Counted from the first letter of the stretch, positions 1 through 12,400 are shown. The stretch is 64,000 nucleotides of DNA from Gossypium raimondii (GCF_025698545.1 NC_068570.1:37467924-37531923); one strand, 5' to 3'. Notes: generated by a model from the sequence alone, not told the origin. Program-made: numbers and translations.

Positions 1-201
1 CTCTTATTGTGTGACTCATGTTTTATTTGAATATTAATCATGTATTTATGAATTGATTTAATGTTTACTTAAAATAAGGATTATGAATTGTTCTTATTGT
101 TTAATTGAATGTTTAAAGATGGAATTGTATGTGATTGCTTCGTTAATTGTTGTGACCCTATAGCTTCGGTCCGATGACCAGACCTGTTAAGGAGTGTTAC
201 A
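1..201 (+). repeat. 3' end of a gypsy LTR (partial)
   Basis: The window opens inside what looks like a long terminal repeat. It ends in TGTTACA at 201, the usual terminal form of plant gypsy LTRs, and a primer-binding-site-like TGGTATCAAAGC follows five bases later at 207-218. The start of the LTR lies outside the window, so its length and its pairing with a 3' copy cannot be judged. There is no coding capacity. Confidence 0.5.
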
Positions 202-206
202 TTTAG

Positions 207-218
207 TGGTATCAAAGC
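207..218 (+). other. Primer binding site (initiator tRNA-Met type)
   Basis: TGGTATCAAAGC differs by one base from the canonical plant LTR-retrotransposon site TGGTATCAGAGC, complementary to the 3' end of initiator tRNA-Met. It lies five bases after the LTR end at 201 and opens the internal region of the plus-strand gypsy relic. Confidence 0.55.
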
Positions 219-1669
219 TACGATTTAGTTAATTCTAAGACTGAATGTAGCTTATGTTGAGTCTAGAAATACTTGCAACATTAATCTGGGATAGTGTGAA
301 GCAATATGATCTAATTTGACTTTGTTTTCTTTTAGATATTATGTCAGCTGAGTTTAAATCGTGTAGTATCAAATTAAGGTAAATGGTAATGTTTCCAATC
401 AGGGATCTCGTTTTAGTGTGTCGTTCCGCAAAGGCTAAATAGTGAAATAAGAGGTGTTTTCTTTTAAAAGATGAACTAACAATTCTTAGTGTTATGTGAG
501 CCACTCTTATGGCTCCGCAACCTCCACCCTCGATTGTGCCTTCCACAACACTCTTTTGTCTTTAAAATCTAGTAAGTGTTCACAGACATTCAATTGATAA
601 GATCTGTAAACGTGAAACTAAATGATTCAGGGATAAAATTGATGATGATCTAGTCAGAATTGAATATTACTTGAAAATACTCAGTGATTTTTTTATGAAA
701 TAGTATGTTCTTCTAAAGATAGTTTGGAATGTTATGTCATTTTGAAATATGAAGCTTATCAAAGATGAATGATTTTGACAACAGTTGTTCTTAAAGATCG
801 AGTAAATTGTAATCTCTTCCAATCAAAATTCAAAAAGTACACCAGCAAATTGTACCTAGATAAGAAGTACGACGAATTTCTATGGTTGAAATATAGAATA
901 ATGTCTATGGCAAAGAATGAATGAGAATTTATCGACTCAGTAAATATACCAGAGATATTGTATCGACTGAAGTTGAAATGTGCACTCATTTTGAATGGGA
1001 TTTAAACAAAGACATACAAATGTTAGTGAGAGCTATGAAATTGAAAGAATTTGTAAATTTATATTTATGATCACAGAAAATGGAAGATGTATGCAGTGAA
1101 AGGGAACAAACCAAGTTGAGACTTTGAGATTCTAGTAAATAGAGTACAATTAGATCCTTTTCGACTCCTCCATTAAAGAAATGAAAAGATGTTTATAATC
1201 ATGTCACTTTTTCGCCAAGTTTTCGAAAAAGATAAGACGAAATCAAGTTAATTGAGATCCCCGACCACATCAATGGCTAGTGTTGACAGTGTTCGCAGAA
1301 TAGATAGATCGGTTTGTATTAATAGTGGAAAACTCATCGAAATGAGTCTTGACTAAAGAATGAGGCTTGTATTTATGCGATTCTTTGGAACATTGGAAAC
1401 AATAAACAAAGTATGAAATCTATGACCACTCCTTAGAAAACTAGACGATCGGGAATATAATGGTAGCGTGGGGGACAGTGAAACAAAGATTAAAGATATG
1501 ATTATTAGATCTGAAGCTCAGGTTGTTGTCAAGGCTTATGTTATTCAAGATCATGGAGAGGTTATTGTTCTTGATGTCATTACTAGAACATTTCCTTAAA
1601 TTTTTATATTATTCCTGATATAGATTGATTAACTTGTTATGAAATGATAGAACTGTAAAAAGAAATGGA

Positions 1670-1999
1670 TTGTATTGTGATAAGAGAAGAGTAAATCGAT
1701 TAATGATCGAGATGATAGGTCTCAATATTATGAAGATTTTTCAGAGTTTTTTCCCGAGAAGAAAAGTTGAATTTGTTATTGAATTAGCACTGGAAACTGC
1801 TTCAATATCTATTACACAATATAAAATAGCACCAACAATATCGAAAGAATTGAAGTCTCAATTGCAAGAGCTATTAAACCAAGAGTTCATTCAATTTAGT
1901 GTGTCATGTTCGGATGCTTCAGTTCTAATTGTGAAAAAGAAATATAAAACTGAGATTTTGTATTGGTCACAGAAAGTTGAACAAAGCTACTGCAAATAA
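1670..1999 (+). pseudogene. Gypsy pol fragment, N-terminal RT region
   Basis: An open stretch reads RRKVEFVIELALETASISIT, then KELKSQLQELLNQEFI and SDASVLIVKKKY. This matches the segment just before and at the start of gypsy reverse transcriptase, where the family has a conserved block around 'EVEFxIEL', 'LKELKxQLQELL' and '[12 protein letters not shown]'. The reading frame then loses similarity, and the catalytic fingers/palm segment is deleted. A remnant of the palm, reading HIDDILIYSKN, follows at about 2015-2050. It is a dead retroelement coding fragment, not a host gene. Confidence 0.65.
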
Positions 2000-2205
2000 T
2001 AGATATATGTTGTTCCATATTGATGACATATTGATTTACTCGAAGAACAAAAATAAACTTGACCAACATCTGAGATCTGACTGAAGACTTTACGAGAAAA
2101 ATAGTTGTATGCAAATGTATCTACTACAGATACTAACTCCTAGAAGCAAGATTTATAGAACATGTATTGTGGAATAAAGATATTCGTATTGATCCAAACA
2201 AAAGA

Positions 2206-2371
2206 TCATCAACACTGGCGCTTTAGTCAAAATTTCCTTAAGTTGATCAAAACTCTTTTGCCTTTCATTAGTCCATTGGAACACCATATCCTTCCGAATT
2301 AGTTTTGTTAAGGGTGCAGCAATAAGAGAAAACCCTTCAACGAACCTACCATAGTAACCAACTAAACCCAA
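2206..2371 (-). pseudogene. Gypsy RT thumb / RNase H start, truncated
   Basis: The frame reads MGLVGYYGRFVEGFSLIAAP, then LTKLIRKDMVFQWTNERQKS and FDQLKEILTKAPVL. This is the conserved 'GLAGYYRRFVEGFS' to 'LKxxLTxAPVL' segment linking gypsy RT to RNase H. Similarity ends sharply at APVL near 2206. The rest of the open frame, down to 2153, is the antisense of the neighbouring plus-strand RT fragment, which marks the inversion junction. Confidence 0.7.
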
Positions 2372-2503
2372 GAAACTCTTAACTTCAGCAACACTCCTAA
2401 GCGGCTTCTATTCCAAAATCACCTCTATCTTCTTGGGATCCACTCGAATCCCTTTTGTCGATACAACATGACCTAAGAACACCACTTCCCTAAGCCAAAA
2501 TTC

Positions 2504-2821
2504 TCACTTACTTAACTTTGCGTACAACTGCTTATCTCGAAGAATCTGCAAAACAACCCTTAAGTGCTCGTCGTGATCCTTTTCAGAACCAGAATACACC
2601 AAAATATCATCTATAAAGACAACTACAAACTGATCCAAAAACGAATGAAACACACGATTCATCAAATCCATTAACACGGTAAGAGCATTAGTTAATCCAA
2701 ACGACACCACCAAGAATTCATAATTCCCATATCGAGTCCTAAAAGCAATTTTCAATACATCAGCCTCCTTCACCTTTAATTGATAATACCCAGATCTAAG
2801 ATCAATCTTCGAAAACAGCAT
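2504..2821 (-). pseudogene. Gypsy reverse transcriptase palm
   Basis: The 105-residue frame begins [20 protein letters not shown] and contains the catalytic motif [11 protein letters not shown]. Both metal-binding aspartates of the YxDD-type box are present. Order and spacing are those of Ty3/gypsy RT: '[10 protein letters not shown]', then '[16 protein letters not shown]', then 'FIDD'. The frame ends early, and downstream thumb, RNase H and integrase are missing or out of frame. This is a relic of a mobile element rather than a host enzyme. Confidence 0.75.
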
Positions 2822-3390
2822 TGCACCTCTAAACTAATCAAACAAGTCATCAATTAGAGGCAAAGGATACTGACTTTTAATAGTTAACTTGTTCAATTGT
2901 TTATAATCAATACACATCCTCATCATACCATCCTTGTTTTTACAAACAAAACTGGTGCACCCCACGGAGATACACTCGGCCAAATAAACCCCCTATCCAA
3001 CAACTTTTACAACTGAATCTTTAACTTCTTGAGCTATTTTGGTGTCATACGATAGGGCGCAATGGACATTGGTGTAGTACCAGGATAAAGCTCAATTTCA
3101 AACTGTACTTCTCGATCTAGTGGCAAACCAGGTAACTCTTTTGGAAACACATCAAAAAAATCCCTAACAGTGCAAATATCCTGAACCTCTTAACTCCTTA
3201 CTAAAAAATTCATCACATAAGCCAAATAAGCCTCAAATCCTTTACCCATCAACTTTTCAACTTTCATAGCCAAAACCACGTTAGGCAGAAAACCTGGTCT
3301 TTCACCCACTACAACCATTTCCAAACCATCACTATCTCTCAAGGTAATTCGCTTAGTCTCAAAATCTACCCTAGCCTTATATTTAGTTAA

Positions 3391-3633
3391 CTAATCCATA
3401 CCAAGTATCACATCAAATCCATAAAACGACAATTCCATAAGGTCAACAGAGAAGACATGTCCTTGAATTATAAGAGGACATTTACGATAAAATTTATTCA
3501 CTACAACATTATCACCAAGTGAACTAATAACAGTCATACCCAAACCAATAGTCTCAACAGGGATCTCTAACTTCGATACTAGTTCACTCAAGATATATGA
3601 ATGCGTCGATCCAGAATCAACAAAAGAAAACAA
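3391..3633 (-). pseudogene. Gypsy aspartic protease domain
   Basis: The 80-residue open frame starts FVDSGSTHSYILSELV and continues to YGFDVILGMD. The DSG triad is the catalytic loop of the retropepsin fold (family form D-S/T-G), and the terminal 'FDVILGMD' is the conserved end of gypsy protease. The domain is a segment of a larger interrupted polyprotein. Its catalytic Asp is intact, but the flanking frame is broken, so no working enzyme is expected. Confidence 0.75.
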
Positions 3634-3780
3634 CGTAATAGACTACAAAGTAAATGTACCTGCGATAACATCCATTGGATCTTGATCCTCCCACTTCTTA
3701 ACAGCATAAACTCGAGTTGGACCTCCAAACTCATTGAAACTAAGTCTTTTGTTTAGAAATCAAAGAAACTATAATAAGTC

Positions 3781-5802
3781 TACCACATTGTTTTTTTCCC
3801 TAAAATAAATAAAAATAATAAAGCACCTACGAAGAATAACCAAACTTCCTTGGATCACTCTCTCAGAAACCACACCGCCCATACCGTGATGTCACCGATC
3901 TGTATATGTTGAAATGAGTGGGTGAGCTTTAACAAGCTTAGTGAATGTAAGGATTTCTATGACGCAAACATGTCATCATGTAACATAACCAATTAATTAC
4001 TCACAAGTACCTTATTCATAAGTCTGACATCATATAGTATTAAATCATGCATCATCTAATAGTTCATTCCCATAACAAGTATATACTCATTCAAGCATAG
4101 AATATATTCCACACAATTACATAAAATAGATAAGATGACACTTGGATTATGAAACATATAGTGAGCTCTATCATCACACATTGGATACACGGATCTTCTT
4201 ACACCACATAGACTCGTAGAGTCAAACATGTCCCCAAAAGTGAAGTGTATAGCTAGCACTCTCCTTATTTCCCCTCACATGTCTTGTTGAATAGAACTTA
4301 ACTTTCATTCTCTTATCCCTCCAAACATGTCCTAGGGCCTCAATGCCCAAAACCACTATACATATAAGTGAGTACTTACAATCCTATGGCATGTCAACTA
4401 TATCAAATGGTTCTAATATCACAAGGCCAAAATATCCGAAAACAACACATATTACTTAGCGATTATTCGTGCATTATCACTGCATATTGGTATCTTTTGT
4501 AAAACACTAGCATAATCATATAACATATATATTTCACATTTATTTCATGTATGTAATTGCATTTTACAGAACAATCGACATAATCACTTATCACATTTCA
4601 TGCACAATACATAACCACATGATAATTGTAGATTCAAGAAAACTTATGCTCAGAACTTAGAGTAGGGGTTTAGGCTACATCTAAATTCCCAATCAACACA
4701 TGACTCATGTTTATGAGTAGCAAATCCATATACTCACCACTTTATGCTTTAGTCGAAAAACTGAAAGCTCAACTAACGCTTCCCTAGCTTGTAGAAAACT
4801 CTAACAAATTTGAAGCTTTACACACATAAATCACACAATAACCATTGTCAAATATCAACCAAGAATCCACTCAAACCAACTTAAACACAAGCTCAAGCCA
4901 AGTTCCTATGTAACTTAAACTATTAACATAACAAACTTTATATACCAATATCTTGATCTATACTCAACCTTTTTACTTAAAATCAATTTTGTTCATTTAC
5001 TTAATCATCTACGCCTAATTCGCAACTTTCAAACTAGACAAATCTACTGAATTCATGGTATTAACATTTTTCAACATCTTTTGGGCAATTTTCACAAAAT
5101 TCATTAAAACATGAGAAATCATTGACGAAACTTCAAGATAAGTTTAAAAACCTTCTAATCATGCTAAAACAAGTTGAAAAATGCTTTGAAACCAAGTTTT
5201 GACTCAAAATCTCGAAATCCACCAGTAATGGCTCGATTTTTGACTTTTATTTAAAATATGCTATTTGAGGGCTAATAATTCAATTTTATAGACTAGATAT
5301 AATGAGAAACTCATAGGAATTCGAAACATTACCTTTGATGAAAGAATGAACGAGTTTTATCGTAAATCTAAAAACCTTATATTTGAAGAAGATGATGAAA
5401 TCTATGGAGTTTTAGGTATTTTTCTTGGGGATTTTTTATGGTAGATGACTTAGGAATGATAGAAAATCAATGTATTATGGTTTAGGAATAAAAAATTAGT
5501 GGAATAGCTAAGGATATGGCAAGGGGCGACACAAGTTTGAAAGGAAAAAGAAACAAACGTGAAAAACATGTTGATGGGAAGAAATAGGTTCAATTTTACA
5601 AAATGGTAAAACTACAACATAAATGCCTACTATTTTGACTTTGTTACAAATCAGTCATTTCTCAAAATTAAGGATTTCTAGAACACTTTTTCAAAAATTG
5701 ATTTGACAGTTAAGATACCAACTTTACGAAATTCTGAGCTCATATAGGCCAAAATTCTTAAAATACCCTTAAAACTCCTAGACTCTATTTTGGGGTGTTA
5801 CA
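3781..5802 (-). repeat. Probable gypsy LTR, minus orientation
   Basis: This non-coding AT-rich segment ends at 5802 with GGGTGTTACA, which on the minus strand reads TGTAACACCCC, a typical LTR start. Around 3902-3960 it has an AACAAGCTTAGTGAATG block similar to blocks a few hundred bases inside other LTRs of this window (about 17050, 20990, 27660). The left boundary is not defined because gag and PBS are missing between it and the protease at 3633. The element therefore has an internal deletion. ORFs inside, such as 4056-4259, are not credible genes. Confidence 0.45.
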
Positions 5803-7000
5803 AATATCCTAAGAGGATAACACACTTATGAAAAAGTCATTGGACGAGCATTGAGTAGTTACTTTCATAATAATATGTCGTTGGGGAGAGTTCAGTCACG
5901 ATACAATAGTGGAATGACTTCGTGACTAAATGAGTTTATAAATTAATAAGTGAAAATTCAGAACTTAATTATAAATCATTTGAGCCTCAACTACATATGT
6001 CCAATCGGTCCGTCCGCTAGCTCATTGAAACCAAAAATGAATTGCGTGTTTGAATATAAATGACAGAATAAATATGAAAAGAAAATTGAGAAACATTCAG
6101 AAATGATTATGGTTTTCTCCGAAATGAAGAAATAGAATCATTTGGAAATGATTGTGGGTTTCCAAAAATGGAAATTGAAATGATCTATTTGCAATCCTGT
6201 ATGGATTACTTAAAAAATGATTGGAAGAATGAGTTTATGTTTGTGGACAATTTTGAAGCCCGAAAATGAAAATAAATCATTTGGTTTACTAGGGTTAAAA
6301 TCGTCAAAATTTTTCTGGGGAAAAATTATTTTATATATAAATATTAAATTTTATTTTAAGAAAATAGAAAAATTGAATCGGGTTGGATCTTATTACAGGG
6401 TATTGGTCAAAAAGCCCAAAAAGTACTTGTAATTGGGCCCGATGTGAAAAAAGCCCAAAAACCCCTCATGGACATGAAGGAGGCGGCAACCCTAATAGGA
6501 ATACTAGGGTGTGTTGTCCACCCTAGTCCTATTCTATGTAGAATGTTGTTTTTCTATTTGAAATAAACCACTACAACTTAATAAGTGTTCTACCTTCTCT
6601 TCCTATAAATAAATTGCATTGGTAGAGCTATTAACACAACTTTGAGACATTTTTATTCTGCTGAAAAATTGAGAGAATTTATTCTCAACTATTACATATA
6701 TTTTTCCGGAATAACAATTCTATTAGTTTCCACTAAGAAGAGAGAATTTTCGGTTTCACCCCAAAAGTAGAGAATTTTTTTTCTAATTCTGTGTTTCAAT
6801 TCAATTGGTTCAAGCCACACTTGAAGCAATTCGTGGTAGGAAAATAACGGAGAATATCGTTTAGTTGAAAGCTAGGAACAACAAATGTCCACTAAGCTAA
6901 AAACAAATGTACGAATTCAATTAATGTTTATTAATATAAATATCACAAATCAAATCGGTTATCAAAATTTAATTTTTTGCTATGTAAAAAAAACCATTTT
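5803..7000 (+). repeat. Copia-like LTR relic with TATA box
   Basis: There is no gene here. The right half looks like the promoter and leader of a plant copia-type LTR. CCTATAAATAAATTG at about 6604-6618 is a good TATA box, followed by a transcript-leader-like stretch and by GGTTCAAGCCACACTTGAAG at about 6809-6828. That last motif is my recollection of plant copia LTRs and was not searched. No PBS or gag could be recognised downstream, so the unit is incomplete. Confidence 0.35.
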
Positions 7001-8300
7001 TAATTCTGAAATTTTCCAATAGGAACCATATAGTGAACTCTCCAAAATATATGGTCTTCTTGTCCTTCAATAAGGGTGGTGATGTGACGTTATTGGGTGC
7101 ACATAAGGTGAATGATGGTTGTTATGTCAATGTGATGGGCTTTTTGTTAGCAGCGACTTGGGTGTTCCCTAAGTTCAGAGTGAACAATATTGATGGCAAA
7201 GGTGTGTTGGTCAACATGATCATGATAAACGGAGGTGGTTAGTCTGCGAACGTACCCGCGAAGATACCCGATGCCATGTACAACAAATTGTGGTTTCAAT
7301 CTATATTTAACTCCAATGTTTATTCCTGGTTTCATATTTAAGTTACATAAATTGCAAACAATTTTTTAATAAAAAAACTTTATCTAAAAGGCATGATTAA
7401 CTTCCTACGTGAGGCATGCAATAGATTCTTAATATCTTAATAGTACATAATTGCTTGTATGAATCCCTCGACCTATCATGCCAAGTAAATTATGCATAGA
7501 ATCTTGGCGAACCCCCATCCCCTTTAGTGCGTTTCGTTTCGTTAGTTAATTGGTGGAGCGGTAAAAATCCCTCCCCCCTCCACCTTTCACATCTTTAATA
7601 AAGAGATGCTTTAGGGTAGGAATAAGAGAACAGGTTTCTCAGCCACCGAGGAAAGTAAAACCCTGTCCACATTTATAGAAAGCAATGCAATAGCTAAATT
7701 ATATTTACATGACCGACAACCACAGCAACATTAACTTAAGCTTGCAGAATATGAAGCACCCACAGGCTCAAGCAGGTCCACCACCAATGTCGAGTATAAA
7801 AAACTTGACGATCTCATCTTCACGCCCTCAAAGGCTACTTCAATCTTTTTGGTTCTTCTCAACCTCAACCACAAATTTCTTTTCCCCTTTGGCCCCCCCC
7901 TTTCAGGTCAAAACCTTTATTCTTCTATATCTTGTGATAATAGGACACTTGAGTTATTAATCAAATTAATCAATTCAGGCCGCTGGAAATGTGACGATTA
8001 GACTTTAGAAGAAATGGAATAAGATGAGCCACACATTTTTCTCAAACTCAATTAAAAGGAAATTTTACATCAGTTAAGACTTCGTCAGATGAGTAGCCAC
8101 CAGAAAACCTTAAATATTAAAAGACCAAAAATCAACTATATGGGAAAAAAAAACTAATAAATGCTGGGGAACCTGAAGGTTTTAAAATTAATTAGTGATG
8201 TCAGAAAGTGGAGTGGGAGAAGACATAGAAAAGCTTTTATTTAATCACTAAAATAATTGATGATTCCATATAATAAGATATTTATGAGCGGCCTAATTTG
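7001..8300. other. Intergenic DNA, no supported gene
   Basis: Open frames at 7033-7242, 7147-7335 and 7709-7960 are short, resemble no family I know, and lack splice or codon-bias support. The interval between the copia-like relic and the B-box promoter appears to be ordinary intergenic sequence. Confidence 0.5.
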
Positions 8301-8933
8301 CGCCAATAATGGACTAGACAATGCACGTCTTTCTTGACTTGACAATGTGTAGCTATGACAATAGGTGAAACCTGACTCAGGAAACATCAACTTTGTCACT
8401 CCACAAATACATTTGGAACAACTTCATACTTCACTGCTATTCAGACAATAGGTACAATACTCGTAGTGATCTGTACCGTACTGGTATTAGGCAGTAGGTA
8501 CGAATTTTAAGGTAAAATAAATGGAATAAACTTTCTATGATTGAAACCCACCTAAAATACTTTAATTAATTAACTTGGTCTTGTTATTTAAAGTCAATCA
8601 ACTTGGTCTTGTTAATATGTACTACTTTACTGCCGTTGACAAATTTGACATAAACACAGCCATAGTTTACTGCAGGTTATTGGTGCATTACTTCTAACAA
8701 AAGGAAGATTTATCAAATCTAAAAAAGATGTGAGATTTATCAAAATGCTACATTAAAGAATAAGAAAATATGAAAAAGAAAGCAGAAAAAAGGTATTTAA
8801 CAATTTGTACATTTAATAAACATTTGACAAGTTGCACTTGAGCATGTGTCAAACAGAAAGGCATAAAAACACAGTGATGCTGATGAACATGGAAATTCAA
8901 GTTTGAAAGGAGAAAAAAACCAAAAAAAAAAAA
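8301..8933 (+). promoter_or_regulatory. Upstream region of the B-box gene
   Basis: The 630 bases before the B-box start codon include two abutting TTGAC cores (8334-8338 and 8339-8343), the core of W-boxes bound by WRKY factors. Another TTGAC lies near 8636. A TATA-like GCATAAAAAC lies at 8861-8870, about 64 bases before the ATG, and a purine-rich leader ending in a 13-base A run precedes the start. Regulation by WRKY proteins is only a suggestion from the motifs, which also occur by chance. Confidence 0.35.
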
Positions 8934-9431
8934 ATGAAAAAGTGTGAGCTCTGCAATTCTTTAGCAAAGATGTACTGTGAATCAGATCAAGCCATCTTGT
9001 GCTGGGATTGTGATTCCAGAGTACATGGTGCCAATTTCCTCGTTGCTAAACATTCACGAACCCTTCTTTGTCACCTCTGTCAATCTCCTACGCCCTGGAA
9101 TGGCTCCGGACCAAAGCTTGGCCCCACCGTCTCCGTTTGCGAAAATTGTGTCAGCAGAAATGCTTGTACAGAAGAAAATGATGACGATGAGGACGACGAC
9201 GAAGATGACGATGATGAGGAAGATGACAGTAGTGAAGACGATGGTGGAGATAGCAGCGGTGACGAAGAAAATCAAGTGGTTCCATGGACATCTGGGCCAC
9301 CAGTTTCCAGTTCTTCAACAAGCGAAGAATGTTCCACCAGGTTTGGAAAAGAAAATGGTTCTCAATCAAGAACAGTACATCCATTGAAGCGCATGCGTGA
9401 GACCGAAGATCCCTTTTCTCCAGTAAGCTAA
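8934..9431 (+). CDS. B-box zinc-finger protein (BBX28/BBX29-like)
   Basis: This 165-residue protein opens with one complete B-box: C4, C7, C15, D18, C23, C26, H31 and H40 fit the C-x2-C-x7-C-x2-D-x4-C-x2-C-x4-H-x8-H zinc pattern. A partial second cysteine set follows (C46, C49 and a CENC near residue 70), with the family block 'TPW..SG.KLGPTVSVCE'. Residues about 80-110 are almost all Asp/Glu, followed by ENQVVPW and a late PLKRMRE block. There is no CCT domain. These traits match the small single-B-box clade of plant BBX proteins (Arabidopsis BBX28/29 type), nuclear partners of other transcription factors in light and growth signalling. The start was chosen because the ATG follows an A-rich leader and begins the B-box. 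A GTAAG directly before the stop (GT at 9423) could be a splice donor, so the C-terminus is uncertain; the nearest acceptor would give only a 38-base intron, so the TAA at 9429-9431 is preferred. Confidence 0.85.
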   Translation: MKKCELCNSLAKMYCESDQAILCWDCDSRVHGANFLVAKHSRTLLCHLCQSPTPWNGSGPKLGPTVSVCENCVSRNACTEENDDDEDDDEDDDDEEDDSSEDDGGDSSGDEENQVVPWTSGPPVSSSSTSEECSTRFGKENGSQSRTVHPLKRMRETEDPFSPVS

Positions 9432-12400
9432 CCCTTTTTTGAAACTCTGTTTTGAAGCAGAATCATCCAGCTTGCTCATATTCTCCACAACATCATGAAT
9501 TTTGTCAAATAAATCAGCTTATTTAGTTGCATTTTATTTCATCCAAAGCATCAGAAATAACAACACTAGTGCTTGATGTCCGCAAAATGACAAAAAAGCT
9601 GCTTCAAGATGAATCGAGGTGTCCTGTCCAAGGCAACTTTTTCTCTATTACTGGCTTGTATTTAATTAAACCAGATACTTATGTGTTTTTACCCTTTTAT
9701 TCTTGTTCAATAATCAGCTAATTAGTTTTTACCTTCAAGCTGAAATAATCTTTACCAATGTACAGCTAATAAATTTTGTTCCTTTAAATTATTTTGCTCC
9801 GACATTCAAAGATATGCCAGAAAAAGAACAGCAGGTAATTTTGATTATGTATCAATCTCTCAACCTAGGATCAGATATTGTAAGAATCAAACAATCGGAT
9901 AAATAGCATAAAATTTTATTTGGTGAATGGTATTATATATAAAATTATCAGATTTTGCCAAACCTGGATTAGTGGTAAAAGAAGTGTAGAGGTATTTTTT
10001 TAGCAGGATTGGATTTTGTTCTTTTATTCAAAAATAAATAAATTAATTTTGTATATCAAATCAATTAATTTCATCAGTTTTATTGTTAAAATTAATCTTT
10101 ATACGTTAATATAAAATGCACGTGGCATGTCATGTACCACTCACTATTTAATTATTTTATCAGCTATGTTAATTTTTAACAACAAACATAAATAAAATTT
10201 TTAAGAGATAAACTATTTATTTTTAATTTAATATATAGCGATTAATTTATTATTATTTTAAATAAAATATAAAATATAATTTAACATCTAATATAAACAT
10301 TTCTATTATATTTTGCGAATTTAGTTGTTTAAGAAGATAGCACCACATCTCCATAACGACAACATTTTCATTATCTTTTTTCATTTTCCGACACATTTCG
10401 ATGGAATCAATGCAGAGATAATGCTGCAAATTATGACAACCCAATTACCCTTTAATTATTGGTATCCCAAAGCTTTCAAATTACAATATTTGAAGTACCT
10501 AATAAGAATTTACTCATAAATAATATGTTCTAATAATTATAACATAATATTTACAGAATATGTAAACCTCAATATGAAATGCAACTTGTGTTTTAATTGT
10601 TTGACCAATAAAATCCAAAATTTCATTTTCCTTGTTCAGTTCACGAAGACAAAAGCGTTGAAAAACAAAGGTGGTATTGAATGTGCATGCGCCACAAGTT
10701 TTTGGCTGCTCTCCTGTTTTGAGTTGTTTCCTTGCTAAGAATTTGAGCACACACACACCCATTCTTTCAAGCTACATTCCCTTTCGTTTTCATTTTTATA
10801 TCTTGTTCGAGAGTTGTAGACCGCACACGTTCGGCCGGCTTATTATGGCCCTAATCCTTTGGTAAATGATTTTTTGGTAACATAGGAAAATACACTCAAG
10901 GCAAGTTGAATTAAGGTTTGTTCATTAATTAATTATATTTTGTTATAAATTCAATCTTAAGCAATATCTTGGGATTCAATAATAAGACAGCTTTGCATCA
11001 AATCCACCATCTTTTTCACTCTTATATTATTGGATACTGCTTAAGTTAAAATATTAATATTTTAATATACCGACCATCACATCGGATTTTGCAGATGCCA
11101 ACCGTCCAGGAGATTGATTAAGAACCAAAAGTACCAGACAAATTATAACATTAATTATTTCGCACAAATTTAATGGATTTTAACAGTATTAACAACGCTG
11201 CTTAATAAGCAATTTATTTAATTATTCCTCATGGCCTTATAACACAATTGACCAATCACTTCAGTCCTTTGATTAATTTCATGTTCAGAATCTGATAATG
11301 TATTAATGTTAAATTATAAGTATGATTAAAAGAGTTAATTAAAACTAAGGGTTGAGTTTTGAAGACTGAAGGAAAGGCCCGACAACTCCGCATGCCTACA
11401 ATAAAATAGTCATGTTCCAGGTTGCTTAATTAAAAAATTACGACAACTTTCATTATTCATTATTGAAAATTAAATACTGAAAAATAAAAACAAAGGGCAA
11501 TACGTACGTGTTATATTTTATATTTTTTCGTATAGTTCGTATGAATGTAAATATTATATAAACTGCCCAATAAATAATTATACACATTCATTATGCTGAG
11601 AAAATGTTTTACATGTCCCACCATAAATTTATATACCAATAAGGTTTTATATAAAGAACAATGAAACAAAGGGCCAAAAGTTGGATTCTTTTCTCTGATC
11701 TCTCTTTGGAGAAACATAAAATTTCTATGCTGAATCAAATTTTACAATGATATTTTCTATCCTTATGAAATACTGTAACAACATTAAGTATCATCATATG
11801 AAATCTAAATATTTGCAATAATTTTTAAATGTTGTTTGTTAAATATAAATTTTAGGGTACTAATAACAACGAAAAATTTGATTGTTGTGAATTTTAAATT
11901 TTATATATTATGATAAAATAAAATTTTATAATATCATAAATGACTTAATTTCAACAACATTAATTGTCATTACATAATATTGAAACATTTGTAATAATAT
12001 TTAAAGTCATTGTTGAATTTAATTTTATGATTATTAACTCCAATGACAAAATTTGTCATTGCAATTTTCCTTACTTTATATGTAATGATTATGTATACTT
12101 ATAATAATTGATTATATTTATATAAAATAAAGGGAGGAAACAAATAAGAACAAATTTTATCAACGTGTTAGTAGACCTATTCATGGGTTAAATTATCCAT
12201 TCAGATTGAAGGTCAGCCCGAAATTTGAAAGGGTTTGGGCAAAAATATTAGACAAGAAAATAGGCTTAGGCAAAACATAAGCATATTTTAAAATATGATT
12301 TGGACTTGGGCTTGAACATTTAAGACCTGAGCCTAACACAATTTTAAAGTTTGTAATGCTTTATATTATGTTATTTTCATATATTATGTAATATCATGAA

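Larger units (their letters stand above)
202..2205 (+). mobile_element. Decayed Ty3/gypsy fragment, plus strand
   Basis: This is the internal region of a gypsy element running from the PBS at 207 to an abrupt junction at about 2205. Gag (about 220-1400) is too decayed to read. Reverse-transcriptase segments are recognisable at 1743-1960 and 2010-2205. The part of the RT palm that should separate them is deleted, and integrase is missing because the sequence changes strand at about 2205. There are many stops in all frames. The element is non-functional. Confidence 0.65.
2206..3780 (-). mobile_element. Gypsy PR-RT fragment, minus strand
   Basis: Reading right to left, this segment carries an aspartic protease (3633-3391), the protease-RT linker and N-terminal RT (about 3380-2822), the RT palm (2821-2504) and the RT-RNase H connection (2371-2206). 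It stops at about 2206, where plus-strand gypsy sequence begins, so RNase H and integrase are gone. Gag is also missing between about 3740 and the LTR-like DNA to the right, so the fragment has lost sequence at both ends. Confidence 0.7.

Noticed and set aside
7033..7242. 69-codon plus-strand ORF
   Set aside because: No family wording, no splice or promoter support, and an overlapping antisense ORF of equal quality.
7709..7960. 83-codon plus-strand ORF
   Set aside because: Low-complexity translation without a recognisable domain; nothing upstream supports a start.
8977..9387. 136-codon ORF overlapping the B-box gene, and antisense ORFs at 9054-9384
   Set aside because: These are out-of-frame and antisense readings of the B-box exon; the Met/Thr and Val/Ile runs come from its acidic GAT/GAC tract.
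9423..9460. Short intron at the end of the B-box gene
   Set aside because: Donor and acceptor words exist, but 38 bases is too short for a plant intron.
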